This document shows positions 14,205-22,702 of a stretch of 37,193 bases of DNA, piece by piece. Below the pieces are notes generated by a model. That model ran no database searches and was not told the origin of the DNA. It saw nothing but the letters and a program-made list of their open reading frames with translations. Source of the stretch: Alphaproteobacteria bacterium (GTDB lineage Bacteria; Pseudomonadota; Alphaproteobacteria; Micavibrionales; Micavibrionaceae). The stretch lies in assembly GCA_027482195.1 (NCBI GenBank), contig JAIXWE010000002.1, forward strand, positions 1 to 37,193, given 5' to 3'. The position numbers and the translations under genes are program-made. Position 1 is the stretch's first letter. The number at the start of each line of letters is the position of its first letter.

Positions 14205-15154
14205 AAAAACTTTTCATCATCTCTGTATGTTTTATGTTTTTGACATCTGTTGCGATTGCTGGCCCCGGCCATGATCACGGCGCACCCGGCGAGAGCGCCG
14301 GCGGGCCATTAGATGAAATTGAACTGACCGAAGCCATGATCAAAAATTTGGGTGTGCAAACATCACAAGCCACTTTGCAAGATGTAGCAAGGACGATTGA
14401 TCTCAACGGCAATGTTGAATATTTACCCGAGCGTCAAGCGATTATCAGTTCAAAAGCGGAAGGATCGGTTGCACAAATTTTTGTAAACTCAGGTGAGAGA
14501 GTAAATAAAGGCGATCCTGTGCTTGAGATTCAGCCGCGCCTTGTTGGCAATCCTGTCATCACATTAGCAGCGCCGTTGAGTGGTTTTGTGATTGAACAAA
14601 ATATTGTCCAAGGTGAAGCCGTATCACCAGAAGAAATTTTGATGCGCATTGCCGATATATCACAAGTGTTGGTACGTGGTCAGGCATTCGAAGATTTACA
14701 GCAAGCGGGTATCCGCGCTGGACAAAAAGTCACTGTGACAACGCCAAGCTTTGCAGGTGTTTTGTTTCAAGGAACGGTGCAACGTGTTGATGCGACTTTA
14801 AGCGCTGGCAGCCGTGCACGCGGTATTATTGCGTTGGTTGATAACCCACAAGGACAGTTATTAGCGAACATGCAGGCTATGTTGGCCGTGCAAACGGGTG
14901 ATCAAAACATGGCTCTTGTTGTTCCACAACGCGCGATTTTAGGTGATCTCGGAAATTATTTTTTATATGTGCGCGAGGATAATCATTTTTACCGCCGTGA
15001 TCTGGTTTTGGGTCAGAAATTTGGTTCGCTACGTGAAATTATCGAAGGCGTTTTGCCGGATGAGCACGTCGTCACAATTGGCAATTATCAATTGCAGTTT
15101 GTCACACCACCAAAAGACGGTGGCGCCGAAGATGACCATGGCCACGACCATTAA
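14201..15154 (+). CDS. czcB: Periplasmic adaptor of metal RND efflux, CzcB family
   Basis: A 317-aa membrane-fusion protein: signal peptide MKKLFIISVCFMFLTSVAIA, a His-containing N terminus (GPGHDHGAPGESAGG), barrel-sandwich halves at about 90-150 (GSVAQIFVNSGERVNKGDPV and PLSGFVIEQNIVQGEAV), a beta-barrel region and an acidic His-rich tail (DDHGHDH). There is almost no coiled-coil hairpin between the lipoyl halves, so it is a short adaptor. His-rich termini could bind metal ions and pass them to the pump. It links the inner-membrane pump and the outer-membrane channel of the same operon. Confidence 0.9.
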   Translation: MKKLFIISVCFMFLTSVAIAGPGHDHGAPGESAGGPLDEIELTEAMIKNLGVQTSQATLQDVARTIDLNGNVEYLPERQAIISSKAEGSVAQIFVNSGERVNKGDPVLEIQPRLVGNPVITLAAPLSGFVIEQNIVQGEAVSPEEILMRIADISQVLVRGQAFEDLQQAGIRAGQKVTVTTPSFAGVLFQGTVQRVDATLSAGSRARGIIALVDNPQGQLLANMQAMLAVQTGDQNMALVVPQRAILGDLGNYFLYVREDNHFYRRDLVLGQKFGSLREIIEGVLPDEHVVTIGNYQLQFVTPPKDGGAEDDHGHDH

Positions 15155-15165
15155 GGATTATAAAA

Positions 15166-18100
15166 ATGATAAACGCATTGATTGATTTTTCTATTCGCCA
15201 TCGCCTACTTGTTGTGGTGATGACCTTGCTTATCACGGCCTACGGTGGATGGGTGTTGACGAAATTACCCGTTGATGTGTTCCCTAACCTCAACCGCCCA
15301 ACTGTCACCATATTCAGCGAATCTCCTGGTTTGGCCGCTGAAGAAGTTGAAACATTGGTCACGAGGCCGATTGAGGCCGCCGTTAATGGCGCGCCGGGCG
15401 TTGAGCGTGTGCGGTCGTCGTCCATGGTTGGTTTATCCCTTATTTGGGTTGAGTTTGATTGGTCCACCGACATGTATATCGCACGGCAAATTGTTGCCGA
15501 GAAATTACAAGGCGCACGGGAAATTTTACCGAAAGACATTGATCCTTATATGGGGCCGATTGCCTCAATCATGGGGGAAGTGTTTCAAGTGGGGCTCACG
15601 GCAAAAGATAAATCTGTCACATCAGTTGATTTACGCACTTATGCCGAATGGGATATGCGCAACCGCTTATTATCTATTCCGGGAATCGCAGAAATTACCG
15701 TTCTGGGTGGAGATCTCAAACAATATCAAGTGTTGGTTGATCCCGTAAAATTAATCCAGTACGGCAAATCCTTGCATGATGTGAAGGCTGCCATTGAAGG
15801 CGCAAATGTGAATGCCACTGGCGGTTTCATGATTTCTGACTACACGGAAACACTTATTCGTGTGAATGGCCGTGTTGGAAGCATTGATGATTTGGCCCGC
15901 GCACCATTGCCGCAAACAGAGGATGACAGTTCCGTCATTCGCCTCGGGCAAGTGGCGGAAGTACGTCTGGGTGGCCCATTAGGTAAACGTGGTGATGCCA
16001 GTATCAACATGACCCCGGCCGTTGTGCTTTCCATTCAAAAACAGCCCGATGCTGACACATTAGATTTAACCAAAAAAATTGAAGCTGAGATTAAGAGTAT
16101 CAAAGCGTCGTTACCGCAAGGAATGGAAATTCACGATGATATTTTTCGTCAGGCGAATTTTATTGAACGCGCGATTAAAAATGTTGAAGAAGCCTTACGT
16201 GACGGCTCAATCTTGGTTGCGCTCATCTTGACCGTCTTTTTGCTCAATTTTCGGACAAGCTTTATTACCCTGACCGCTATTCCCTTGTCCCTATTGATCA
16301 CAGCGATTGTATTTTATTGGATGGGGTTGTCGATCAACACTATGACGTTGGGTGGCCTTGCGGTTGCGATTGGGGAGTTGGTGGATGATGCGATTGTTGG
16401 TGTTGAAAATGTTTATCGTCGCTTGCGTGAAAACCGACTGAAGGGCAATAAGATTGACCCTTATGAAGTTATTCGTGTGGCGTCATCTGAGGTACGCGGG
16501 TCGATTGTTTTTGCAACCATTATTGTGGTGTTGGTGTTTATCCCGCTTTTTGCCATGCAGGGAATTGAAGGACGCATTTTTACACCATTGGGTATTGCTT
16601 ATATTGTTTCCATTCTCGCGTCTTTGCTGGTCTCGCTTACACTTACGCCCGCACTTTGTGCTTATATGTTGCCGAAGTTAAAGCGACTGGAGTCAGAACA
16701 TGAAGGCTGGGTCGTGCGTCAGGTGAAGTCAACCCAACGTTTTATCTTAGATAGGCTTTTTCCGCGCTCAACCTTGGTATTTATCATCATTGCAGTGGCG
16801 TTTTTGGGTTCGGTTGCTGTCTTTACCACCTTTGGTCGTGAATTTTTGCCACAGTTTAATGAAGGTAGTATGACCGTCACCATCTTTCAAAAACCTGGCA
16901 CATCACTGGCCGAAAGTAACCGTATCGGAAATATCGCCGAACGACTTATGCAAGAACTGCCTGAGATTGAAAAGACGTCTCGCCGCGCAGGCCGCGCGGA
17001 GCGCGATGATCATGTGAAGGGGGTTTATGCAACCGAGCTTGAAGCCACATTGTTGCCATCAGATCGCACACGCGCAGAGATTTTTGCCGACATCAGGGAG
17101 AAGCTTGCAACAATACCTGGTATTTCTGTGGAAGTGGGGCAACCGATCTCGCACCGCATTGATCACATGTTATCGGGTGTGCAAGCACAAATTGCGGTCA
17201 AGCTTTTTGGCCCTGACCTGAATATTTTGCGCGCTAAGGCGGAGGAGATTAAAGCCGCGATGGGCAACGTGAAGGATGTTGTTGATTTAGCCGTTGAGAA
17301 ACAAGTTCTGATCCCGCAATTACATGTGTTGGTGGATAGAGAAGCGGCCGCAGCACGCGGCTTGATGGCCGGAGAGGTTGCCGCATATGCGCAACTTGCG
17401 ATGCAGGGTGAAGTGGTTGGCTCTATTCTAGAGAATGAGCGCACGCATGACATTATCATGCGCCTTAAGGATGACGCGCGCGACTCTGCCGAGGCTATTC
17501 GTAAAATTCCGATTGATACATTCGATTCGCATATTGTCCCGCTTGATCTGGTGGCTGATATTGAAGAAGCGAAGGGTGCCAATCTGATCAATCGTGAAAA
17601 TGCTCAGAGGCGCATCATCATTCAAGCCAATAGCAGTGCGCGCGATTTGGTGGGTGTTGTTGAAAATATAAAAACAGCGATCAATGAGAAAGTGGAGCTG
17701 CCCGAAGGTTATTATATTGTCTATAGCGGGCAATTTGAAAGCCAAGCAAGTGCGAGCAAGATGATTATATTATTATCTACTCTCTCATTCTTAGGCATGT
17801 TCATTGTTCTTTATGCCCACTTCAAAAGTGCAAATCTGGCGGTGCAAGTCATGCTGGCAATTCCCCTTGCTTTTATCGGGGCCGCTATCGGGATTGCGGT
17901 AACGGGCGGCGTGTTCTCGATTGCAACACTGGTTGGATTTATTACGCTCACCGGGATTGCGGCACGCAATGGTATTATGATGATTGCGCATTATCTTCAT
18001 CTGATGGAGCATGAAAATGAGAAATTTGACCTTGCGATGATTTATCGCGGCACAGCGGAGCGGATTATCCCTGTGATGATGACGGCGTTGACTGCAGCGC

Positions 18101-18288
18101 TTGCCCTTGTTCCTATTTTAATAGCAACGGACGAGCCGGGGCGCGAAATTATTTCTCCTGTAGCGGTTGTGATTTTCAGTGGGTTATTTACGAGTACCTT
18201 ATTGGATTTAACCGTACGGCCACTTTTATTCTGGCGTTTCGGGCGCGCGCCAGTTGCAAAACTTATTCCCCAAGCGTTTAATACTTAA
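15166..18288 (+). CDS. czcA: Heavy-metal RND efflux permease, CzcA/CusA family
   Basis: A 1040-aa proton-driven inner-membrane RND pump of the HME group: LPVDVFPNLNRPTVTIFSES in the first periplasmic loop, RSSSMVGLSLIWVEFDWSTD, two sets of transmembrane helices with a large periplasmic loop after each of TM1 and TM7, and the TM4 motif AIGELVDDAIVGVENVYRRL containing the acidic proton-relay residues. CzcA-type pumps have DFG...DGAVV at this point and CusA has AIG..VDAA; this DDA variant belongs to a different HME subgroup, so the metal cannot be fixed from the motif. RIDHMLSGVQAQI in the second loop carries His and Met where CusA has its first methionine. AAGGA precedes the ATG. Confidence 0.92.
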   Translation: MINALIDFSIRHRLLVVVMTLLITAYGGWVLTKLPVDVFPNLNRPTVTIFSESPGLAAEEVETLVTRPIEAAVNGAPGVERVRSSSMVGLSLIWVEFDWSTDMYIARQIVAEKLQGAREILPKDIDPYMGPIASIMGEVFQVGLTAKDKSVTSVDLRTYAEWDMRNRLLSIPGIAEITVLGGDLKQYQVLVDPVKLIQYGKSLHDVKAAIEGANVNATGGFMISDYTETLIRVNGRVGSIDDLARAPLPQTEDDSSVIRLGQVAEVRLGGPLGKRGDASINMTPAVVLSIQKQPDADTLDLTKKIEAEIKSIKASLPQGMEIHDDIFRQANFIERAIKNVEEALRDGSILVALILTVFLLNFRTSFITLTAIPLSLLITAIVFYWMGLSINTMTLGGLAVAIGELVDDAIVGVENVYRRLRENRLKGNKIDPYEVIRVASSEVRGSIVFATIIVVLVFIPLFAMQGIEGRIFTPLGIAYIVSILASLLVSLTLTPALCAYMLPKLKRLESEHEGWVVRQVKSTQRFILDRLFPRSTLVFIIIAVAFLGSVAVFTTFGREFLPQFNEGSMTVTIFQKPGTSLAESNRIGNIAERLMQELPEIEKTSRRAGRAERDDHVKGVYATELEATLLPSDRTRAEIFADIREKLATIPGISVEVGQPISHRIDHMLSGVQAQIAVKLFGPDLNILRAKAEEIKAAMGNVKDVVDLAVEKQVLIPQLHVLVDREAAAARGLMAGEVAAYAQLAMQGEVVGSILENERTHDIIMRLKDDARDSAEAIRKIPIDTFDSHIVPLDLVADIEEAKGANLINRENAQRRIIIQANSSARDLVGVVENIKTAINEKVELPEGYYIVYSGQFESQASASKMIILLSTLSFLGMFIVLYAHFKSANLAVQVMLAIPLAFIGAAIGIAVTGGVFSIATLVGFITLTGIAARNGIMMIAHYLHLMEHENEKFDLAMIYRGTAERIIPVMMTALTAALALVPILIATDEPGREIISPVAVVIFSGLFTSTLLDLTVRPLLFWRFGRAPVAKLIPQAFNT

Positions 18289-18306
18289 AACTAAAGGAGT
18301 CTTTCC

Positions 18307-18720
18307 ATGAAAAAACTTACCCTCTCTCTTATGGCTGTTTTGTTGCTCAGCGGATCCCCCGTGATAGCGGACGATGATCACGGCTATATTAAAGCCGATG
18401 ATCACAGTGCTATCCAACCATTGGATGTTTCAGGTGATGAAGCTCTCAAGATTATTCAACAAGGCGTCCCTGAACTTGCTCAGAAAATTGAAGCCTCTCA
18501 AGTCGAGCTTATAAAGGCAACAGCCTTAAGATTAATTTCAGCTATTAAAACCCTAGACAAAGAACCTCTGAGCGATAGGCAGAAATCGGCCCTAAAGCAA
18601 CTTGAAAAGCAAATTGATAATGCCAAGCATGAGACAGAAGAAAAAAACTTTACCAAAGCCAAATCTTCTATACAAAAAGCTCAATCCGCTCTCAAGCTCT
18701 ATGAAGCGATGAAGCAATAA
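18307..18720 (+). CDS. Small periplasmic helical protein of the efflux operon
   Basis: A 137-aa protein of unknown family. Signal peptide MKKLTLSLMAVLLLSGSPVIA is followed by DDDHGYIKADDHSA (Asp/His-rich, potentially metal-binding) and then about 100 residues of amphipathic helix with heptad-like Leu/Ile/Ala spacing. It has a strong ribosome site (AAGGAG) 19 bp after the pump gene and precedes a CDF transporter by 2 bp, so it is part of the operon. A periplasmic metal-sensing or chaperone role is the reasonable inference. Confidence 0.7.
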   Translation: MKKLTLSLMAVLLLSGSPVIADDDHGYIKADDHSAIQPLDVSGDEALKIIQQGVPELAQKIEASQVELIKATALRLISAIKTLDKEPLSDRQKSALKQLEKQIDNAKHETEEKNFTKAKSSIQKAQSALKLYEAMKQ

Positions 18721-18722
18721 AT

Positions 18723-19340
18723 ATGGGCGTGCATTGCGGGCATGAGGATGTATTTGATGGCAATGACCCGCATTTTCGGCGGGCGTTGATAATCGTTATC
18801 GCCATAAATTTTTTGATGTTTATTGTCGAGGTTGGTGCAGGTCATGTGTCAAACTCACAAGCATTATGGGCCGATGCTTTAGATTTTTTTGCCGATGCAA
18901 TCACATACACGATCACACTTTTTGTGATTGGTAAGCCGCTTAAAATTCGCTCTCGGGCGGCATTTATGAAGGGGCTGAGTTTATTGTTGATGGCGATTTG
19001 GGTTCTGGGAAGCACGGTTTATGATATCTTTTATCTCAAAACACCCGAAGCTCACATTATGGGTGTTATTGGAATGATGGCGTTGCTTGCGAATGTGATG
19101 AGCGTGTTGATTTTGATGCGCTGGAGTAAGGGGGATTCGAATGTGCGCTCTGTGTGGTTGTGTTCGCGTAATGATACGATTGGAAATTGTGCTGTTATGC
19201 TGGCCGCATTTGGTGTGTGGGGGACGGGTACGGCGTGGCCTGATTTAATTGTCGCAGCGATTATGGGTAGTTTATTTTTAACAAGCTCAATCAAAATCAT
19301 GCAGCAAAGCAGGCATGAAACACATCATCATTCTTCATAA
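18723..19340 (+). CDS. Short cation diffusion facilitator (CDF) transporter
   Basis: A 205-aa inner-membrane protein with six hydrophobic segments of the CDF fold. TM2 carries SQALWADALDFFADAITY (usual family pattern H/D-S-x-x-x-D) and TM5 SRNDTIGNCAVMLAAFG, the two halves of the metal site. The CDF cytoplasmic C-terminal domain (about 90 residues) is absent; instead the chain ends in RHETHHHSS. A Cys/His-containing N terminus (VHCGHEDVFDG) may bind metal. Such short CDFs occur beside czc operons. It would move divalent cations from cytoplasm to periplasm, supplying the RND pump. Confidence 0.85.
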   Translation: MGVHCGHEDVFDGNDPHFRRALIIVIAINFLMFIVEVGAGHVSNSQALWADALDFFADAITYTITLFVIGKPLKIRSRAAFMKGLSLLLMAIWVLGSTVYDIFYLKTPEAHIMGVIGMMALLANVMSVLILMRWSKGDSNVRSVWLCSRNDTIGNCAVMLAAFGVWGTGTAWPDLIVAAIMGSLFLTSSIKIMQQSRHETHHHSS

Positions 19341-19458
19341 AAATGCCTTAAATCATTATGTGGAGGGGTGCTCTCTGCGTAGAGTTTGATACAGATTGCT
19401 TGGTTATCCTTGCTTTATTCCGGCTGAGGTTTAAATAGATGACAAAAGGAGATAACAC

Positions 19459-20553
19459 ATGCCTACGCTTTATGAACCTGCGCAATTTGGAAAAATTGAA
19501 GTCAAAAACAGAATATTTTTAGCGCCACTTACACGCAACAGATCAAAGCCAGATTTTTCACCAAGCGATCTTGCGCCTGAATATTACAGCCAGCGCGCAT
19601 CAGGTGGTCTTTTGATTACGGAAGCATCACAAATAAGCCCCGAGGGAATTGGTTATATCAACACGCCCGGCATTTATAATGAGGCTCAGGTCGCGGGTTG
19701 GAAAAAAGTAACCGATGCCGTTCATGCCAAGGGCGGTAAAATTTTTATTCAGTTGTGGCATGTTGGACGAATTTCGCATACGTCTCTTTTGCCAAATGGT
19801 CAAGCGCCACTTGCGCCTTCTGCCCTTCGCGCAAAATCACAAACTTTTGTTGGTGATGCGGGTATGGTTGATGTCTCTGAGCCAAAAGCGATGAGTTTGG
19901 AAGATATTGCACGCACAATTGCAGATTATAAGCATGCTGCGGAATGTGCAAAGAAAGCTGGCTTTGATGGTGTTGAGATTCATGCGGCAAATGGATATCT
20001 GATTGACCAGTTTTTAATGGATGGCAGTAATCAACGCACAGATCAGTATGGCGGCCCTATAGAAAATCGTTTTCGTTTCCTGAGGGAGGTTTTAAATATG
20101 GTTTTGAGCGTATGGGATGCGGGAGAAGTTGGAATTCGTCTTTCCCCCACCGGAAAGTTTAATGACATGTCAGATACAAAGCGTCTTTCAACGTTTTCTT
20201 ACGTTGTTGAACAATTGAACGCATTCAATCTCGCGTATCTTCATTTCGTGGAAACCTTCCCAGGTATGCAAAACACAGATGAAGAGCAAAATATCATTGA
20301 AGCGCTCATCAAGAAGTGGACAGGATTTTACATCGCCAATGGTGGCTATGAGAAAGAAAACGCGGAATCGGCAATTATCTCCGGTAAGGCGGATGCGATT
20401 GCTTTTGGGCGTTCTTTTCTTGCGAATCCTGACTTGCCAAAACGTCTTGAATTGGGCGTGGCGTTGAATGACCCAGATCAAAGCACATTTTATGGTGGGG
20501 GTGCGGAAGGTTATACGGATTACCCAACATGGGATCAGAAAAAAGCAGCCTGA
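19459..20553 (+). CDS. Old yellow enzyme family NADH:flavin oxidoreductase
   Basis: A 364-aa FMN-dependent ene-reductase of the NemA/xenobiotic-reductase group. Conserved parts: KNRIFLAPLTRNRS near the N terminus, QLWHVGRISH, GFDGVEIHAANGYLIDQFL with the substrate-binding pair His175 and Asn178, QYGGPIENRFRF and AIAFGRSFLANPDLP. The protein reduces activated C=C bonds and some nitro compounds or quinones using NAD(P)H in the cytoplasm. It has its own ribosome site AAAGGAG and lies after a 118-bp gap from the metal cluster. A perfect 12-bp terminator follows. Stress-detoxification context is plausible, but no regulator is adjacent. Confidence 0.93.
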   Translation: MPTLYEPAQFGKIEVKNRIFLAPLTRNRSKPDFSPSDLAPEYYSQRASGGLLITEASQISPEGIGYINTPGIYNEAQVAGWKKVTDAVHAKGGKIFIQLWHVGRISHTSLLPNGQAPLAPSALRAKSQTFVGDAGMVDVSEPKAMSLEDIARTIADYKHAAECAKKAGFDGVEIHAANGYLIDQFLMDGSNQRTDQYGGPIENRFRFLREVLNMVLSVWDAGEVGIRLSPTGKFNDMSDTKRLSTFSYVVEQLNAFNLAYLHFVETFPGMQNTDEEQNIIEALIKKWTGFYIANGGYEKENAESAIISGKADAIAFGRSFLANPDLPKRLELGVALNDPDQSTFYGGGAEGYTDYPTWDQKKAA

Positions 20554-20574
20554 TCAATTTTGGAAAGAATACAC

Positions 20575-20607
20575 AAAGCTCGGGGAGTGATCCCCGAGCT
20601 TTATTTT
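20575..20607. terminator. Bidirectional intrinsic terminator
   Basis: AAAGCTCGGGGA (20575-20586), loop GTGA, TCCCCGAGCTTT (20591-20602): a perfect 12-bp stem followed by TATTTTA on the plus strand and with A-rich sequence on the other side. It separates the convergent old yellow enzyme and GNAT genes. Confidence 0.92.
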
Positions 20608-20611
20608 ATGA

Positions 20612-21463
20612 TTATTGTGGGCCGTTGAGATTCCGCAAGCTCGGAATAATCGGCACATTTGGTAATGGCCCTTGTGGATAAGGTGTTGCCGCATCTTTAA
20701 ACGACAATGCAACAAGAGAGTTCATTGTTGTTTGATAATCGGGCCCTTTTTTCCCGTGATGAAGCGCGTTGATAAAACGCCCAACATCCGAGAATGTTGG
20801 GATATCCGGATTATCAAGCGGGTAACACATCAATTTGATACGCTCAAAAGGTATTTGGCCGGGGGTTATGGCGGGTTGAATATAATTGATAGGAATGTGA
20901 AGAGCGCCCCATTTTTTGAAAAGTTTCTCACGCGCCTCAGGGCTGTAAGAATCCTCATGCGCATTGACTTGCTCAGGATCATTGATTTCAAGATAAATTC
21001 CGCGCAACTCATGACCAGCTTCTTCCGCCATGTCATAGAATGCTTTACGACGCAATTCGACCATCACTTTGCCCAAGCCTTGGCCACGTGCGCTTGGCGC
21101 AACGGCGTTATAATCCATGAGACCAGCTTGCGCTTCGCGGTAATAAATACCGACCGACAGACCTTTTAGTGTGCAAGTATCTGCGGATTGCAGATTGTCA
21201 CCCGCAACAAAAATCGCATAACGAAACTGAACATCAGGTCCGTTATCTTCCAAACGCTTCATCCACAGCCCAAGGGGGGTTCTTTCCTCTTCAATCGGAA
21301 AAGCAGGCATATAAACTTCTTTATAGGCGCGTTGCAAAAGTTTCCGATGTGAAGGAACGGAAAAATCTATCTGAATCACTTCAGGAGCCGTTTGTTCTTT
21401 TGTTTGCTCTTTTACAGGAGGATGTACAAGCTTCATGTTGTCAAAATCTTCACGCAGTTTCAT
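20612..21463 (-). CDS. GNAT acetyltransferase-like protein paired with nitrilase homologue
   Basis: A 283-aa protein with a GNAT-like acetyl-CoA motif: GLMDYNAVAPSARGQGLGKV followed by MVELRRKAF, containing the R-x-x-G-x-G loop. It is longer than typical GNATs, with about 100 extra C-terminal residues (GQIPFERIKLMCYPLD, RFINALHHGKKGPDY). It lies 3 bp downstream of the nitrilase-superfamily gene and is co-transcribed. GNAT and carbon-nitrogen hydrolase domains are fused in some other bacteria, so these two probably act on one substrate, which I cannot name. Confidence is good for the fold and low for the chemistry. Confidence 0.75.
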   Translation of the reverse strand: MKLREDFDNMKLVHPPVKEQTKEQTAPEVIQIDFSVPSHRKLLQRAYKEVYMPAFPIEEERTPLGLWMKRLEDNGPDVQFRYAIFVAGDNLQSADTCTLKGLSVGIYYREAQAGLMDYNAVAPSARGQGLGKVMVELRRKAFYDMAEEAGHELRGIYLEINDPEQVNAHEDSYSPEAREKLFKKWGALHIPINYIQPAITPGQIPFERIKLMCYPLDNPDIPTFSDVGRFINALHHGKKGPDYQTTMNSLVALSFKDAATPYPQGPLPNVPIIPSLRNLNGPQ

Positions 21464-21466
21464 GGC

Positions 21467-22360
21467 TTATCCTCTTACTTGGTGTTGAGGGTTGTAAGGC
21501 ATTTCAATCACACAAATATCTTGTGATGGTGCGATATTTGCAGGATTTGTCGTTGTCATTTCATTACGCGCGATGTCAAAAACATCTTGCGCAATTTTGA
21601 ATGTATCAACGGAGTAACCGGAAGTTTGCGGTTCTGACTCACGAATACGTGTCACCGACTCAAGCCCCGCAAGAGAGGGGAGGTAAAAGCCGGTGCGGCC
21701 AATATTCGCATCAAGAAACTCATATCCCGCGACTTCGCCACAAATGGCACTCGTGACCACAACTGCGCCAAGCTCAACTGCGCGCGCCGAAGCACAACGT
21801 GCAATTCTTTCAACGCCCATCAGGCTTTCGGTCGCACTTGGAATGAACAAAATATCAAGCCGTGGAGTGCTGTTTTTCAATTTTGTGATCAGATCTGGCA
21901 TCTCACAATCAAGGCAGATCAAAACAGCTGCCCTTTGCCCGGATGGCAAGGTGAAGGGGGTGATTTGCGCACCGCCCGCAAACATGCTTTCCCACGGGGT
22001 AAGGGCAAGTTTGTCTTGATAAATCACCTCTCCGGAGCAGATGATAGGGCAAGTATTATAAAGTTTGCCTTGCGCATCACGGCGTGGGACGCTTCCCAAA
22101 ATTACCGTTTTCCCGGTGCGCGTTAATGCTGATTGCAGCCGTGGCCATGCTTGACCCCAAAAAATATCGGCAAGAGCGTTTAAATCTGGCTGTGGTGTGT
22201 GATATTGCGCAAATGTGCCCCACATATATTCAGGGAAAAGCACAACATCAGAGCCTTCATCCCACAATTTTTTTGTTTGTGAAATAACGAATTCAACCGT
22301 TCCGGATGTGGAGGTGTGGCTTTGTCCTATATCAAAACACACGCTGGTGATCGATACCAT
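21467..22360 (-). CDS. Carbon-nitrogen hydrolase (nitrilase superfamily)
   Basis: A 297-aa protein with the complete nitrilase triad: Glu44 in VVLFPEYMWG, Lys117 in IYQDKLALTPWE and Cys149 in VLICLDCEMPD. The family hydrolyses amides or carbamoyl groups in the cytoplasm. The remaining signatures (ILFIPSATES, ARAVELGAVVVTSAICGEV) are also in place, so it should be active. AAGGAG lies upstream of the ATG. It is the first gene of a two-gene unit with the GNAT protein. Exact substrate unknown; the E-x-x-W after the lysine and the general length are typical of amidase branches rather than true nitrilases. Confidence 0.88.
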   Translation of the reverse strand: MVSITSVCFDIGQSHTSTSGTVEFVISQTKKLWDEGSDVVLFPEYMWGTFAQYHTPQPDLNALADIFWGQAWPRLQSALTRTGKTVILGSVPRRDAQGKLYNTCPIICSGEVIYQDKLALTPWESMFAGGAQITPFTLPSGQRAAVLICLDCEMPDLITKLKNSTPRLDILFIPSATESLMGVERIARCASARAVELGAVVVTSAICGEVAGYEFLDANIGRTGFYLPSLAGLESVTRIRESEPQTSGYSVDTFKIAQDVFDIARNEMTTTNPANIAPSQDICVIEMPYNPQHQVRG

Positions 22361-22702
22361 CTTACAGGTTCTCCTTACTAGTTATTAAGAGCAAAACTCT
22401 TAGTTGTTAATACTGGGGGAAATATCCCCAATGGTTAAAACCAAAGATTTGCCGTTACTTAACCAGCCTTTTGAAGGAAAATCCTTTGCGGGCGCCCCCA
22501 TTTGTAGGGGGTCACGGGACAGTGGCACGTGCCCTTGTTTTATAAGAGATATCTCACATAAATTGCAAGAAAAAAATAAGCCTTTTTTGAGAAAAAATGA
22601 AACAGCCACCGTCGTGCTGTCTGGCGTTCCAAAGGGGTGGTGTAAGTGATCCAATGATGCAAAAAGGCCGTAAAAATGACGTTTTTGAGAAGAGAGGAAA
22701 AC
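22361..22702. other. Divergent regulatory region upstream of alternative oxidase
   Basis: A 342-bp gap between divergent genes without an evident gene. It contains several short palindromes: TGGGG..CCCCA (22414-22430), CCCCC..GGGGG (22495-22511), GGCACGTGCC (22524-22533) and GAGATATCTC (22546-22555). Ribosome site AGAGGAAA precedes the oxidase ATG. No clear sigma-70 promoter pair could be chosen. Confidence 0.45.

Noticed and set aside
22523-22537. Sigma-54 promoter upstream of alternative oxidase
   Set aside because: TGGCACG matches the -24 element, but the -12 GC is missing at the required spacing (CTTGT instead of TTGC, shifted by one base).
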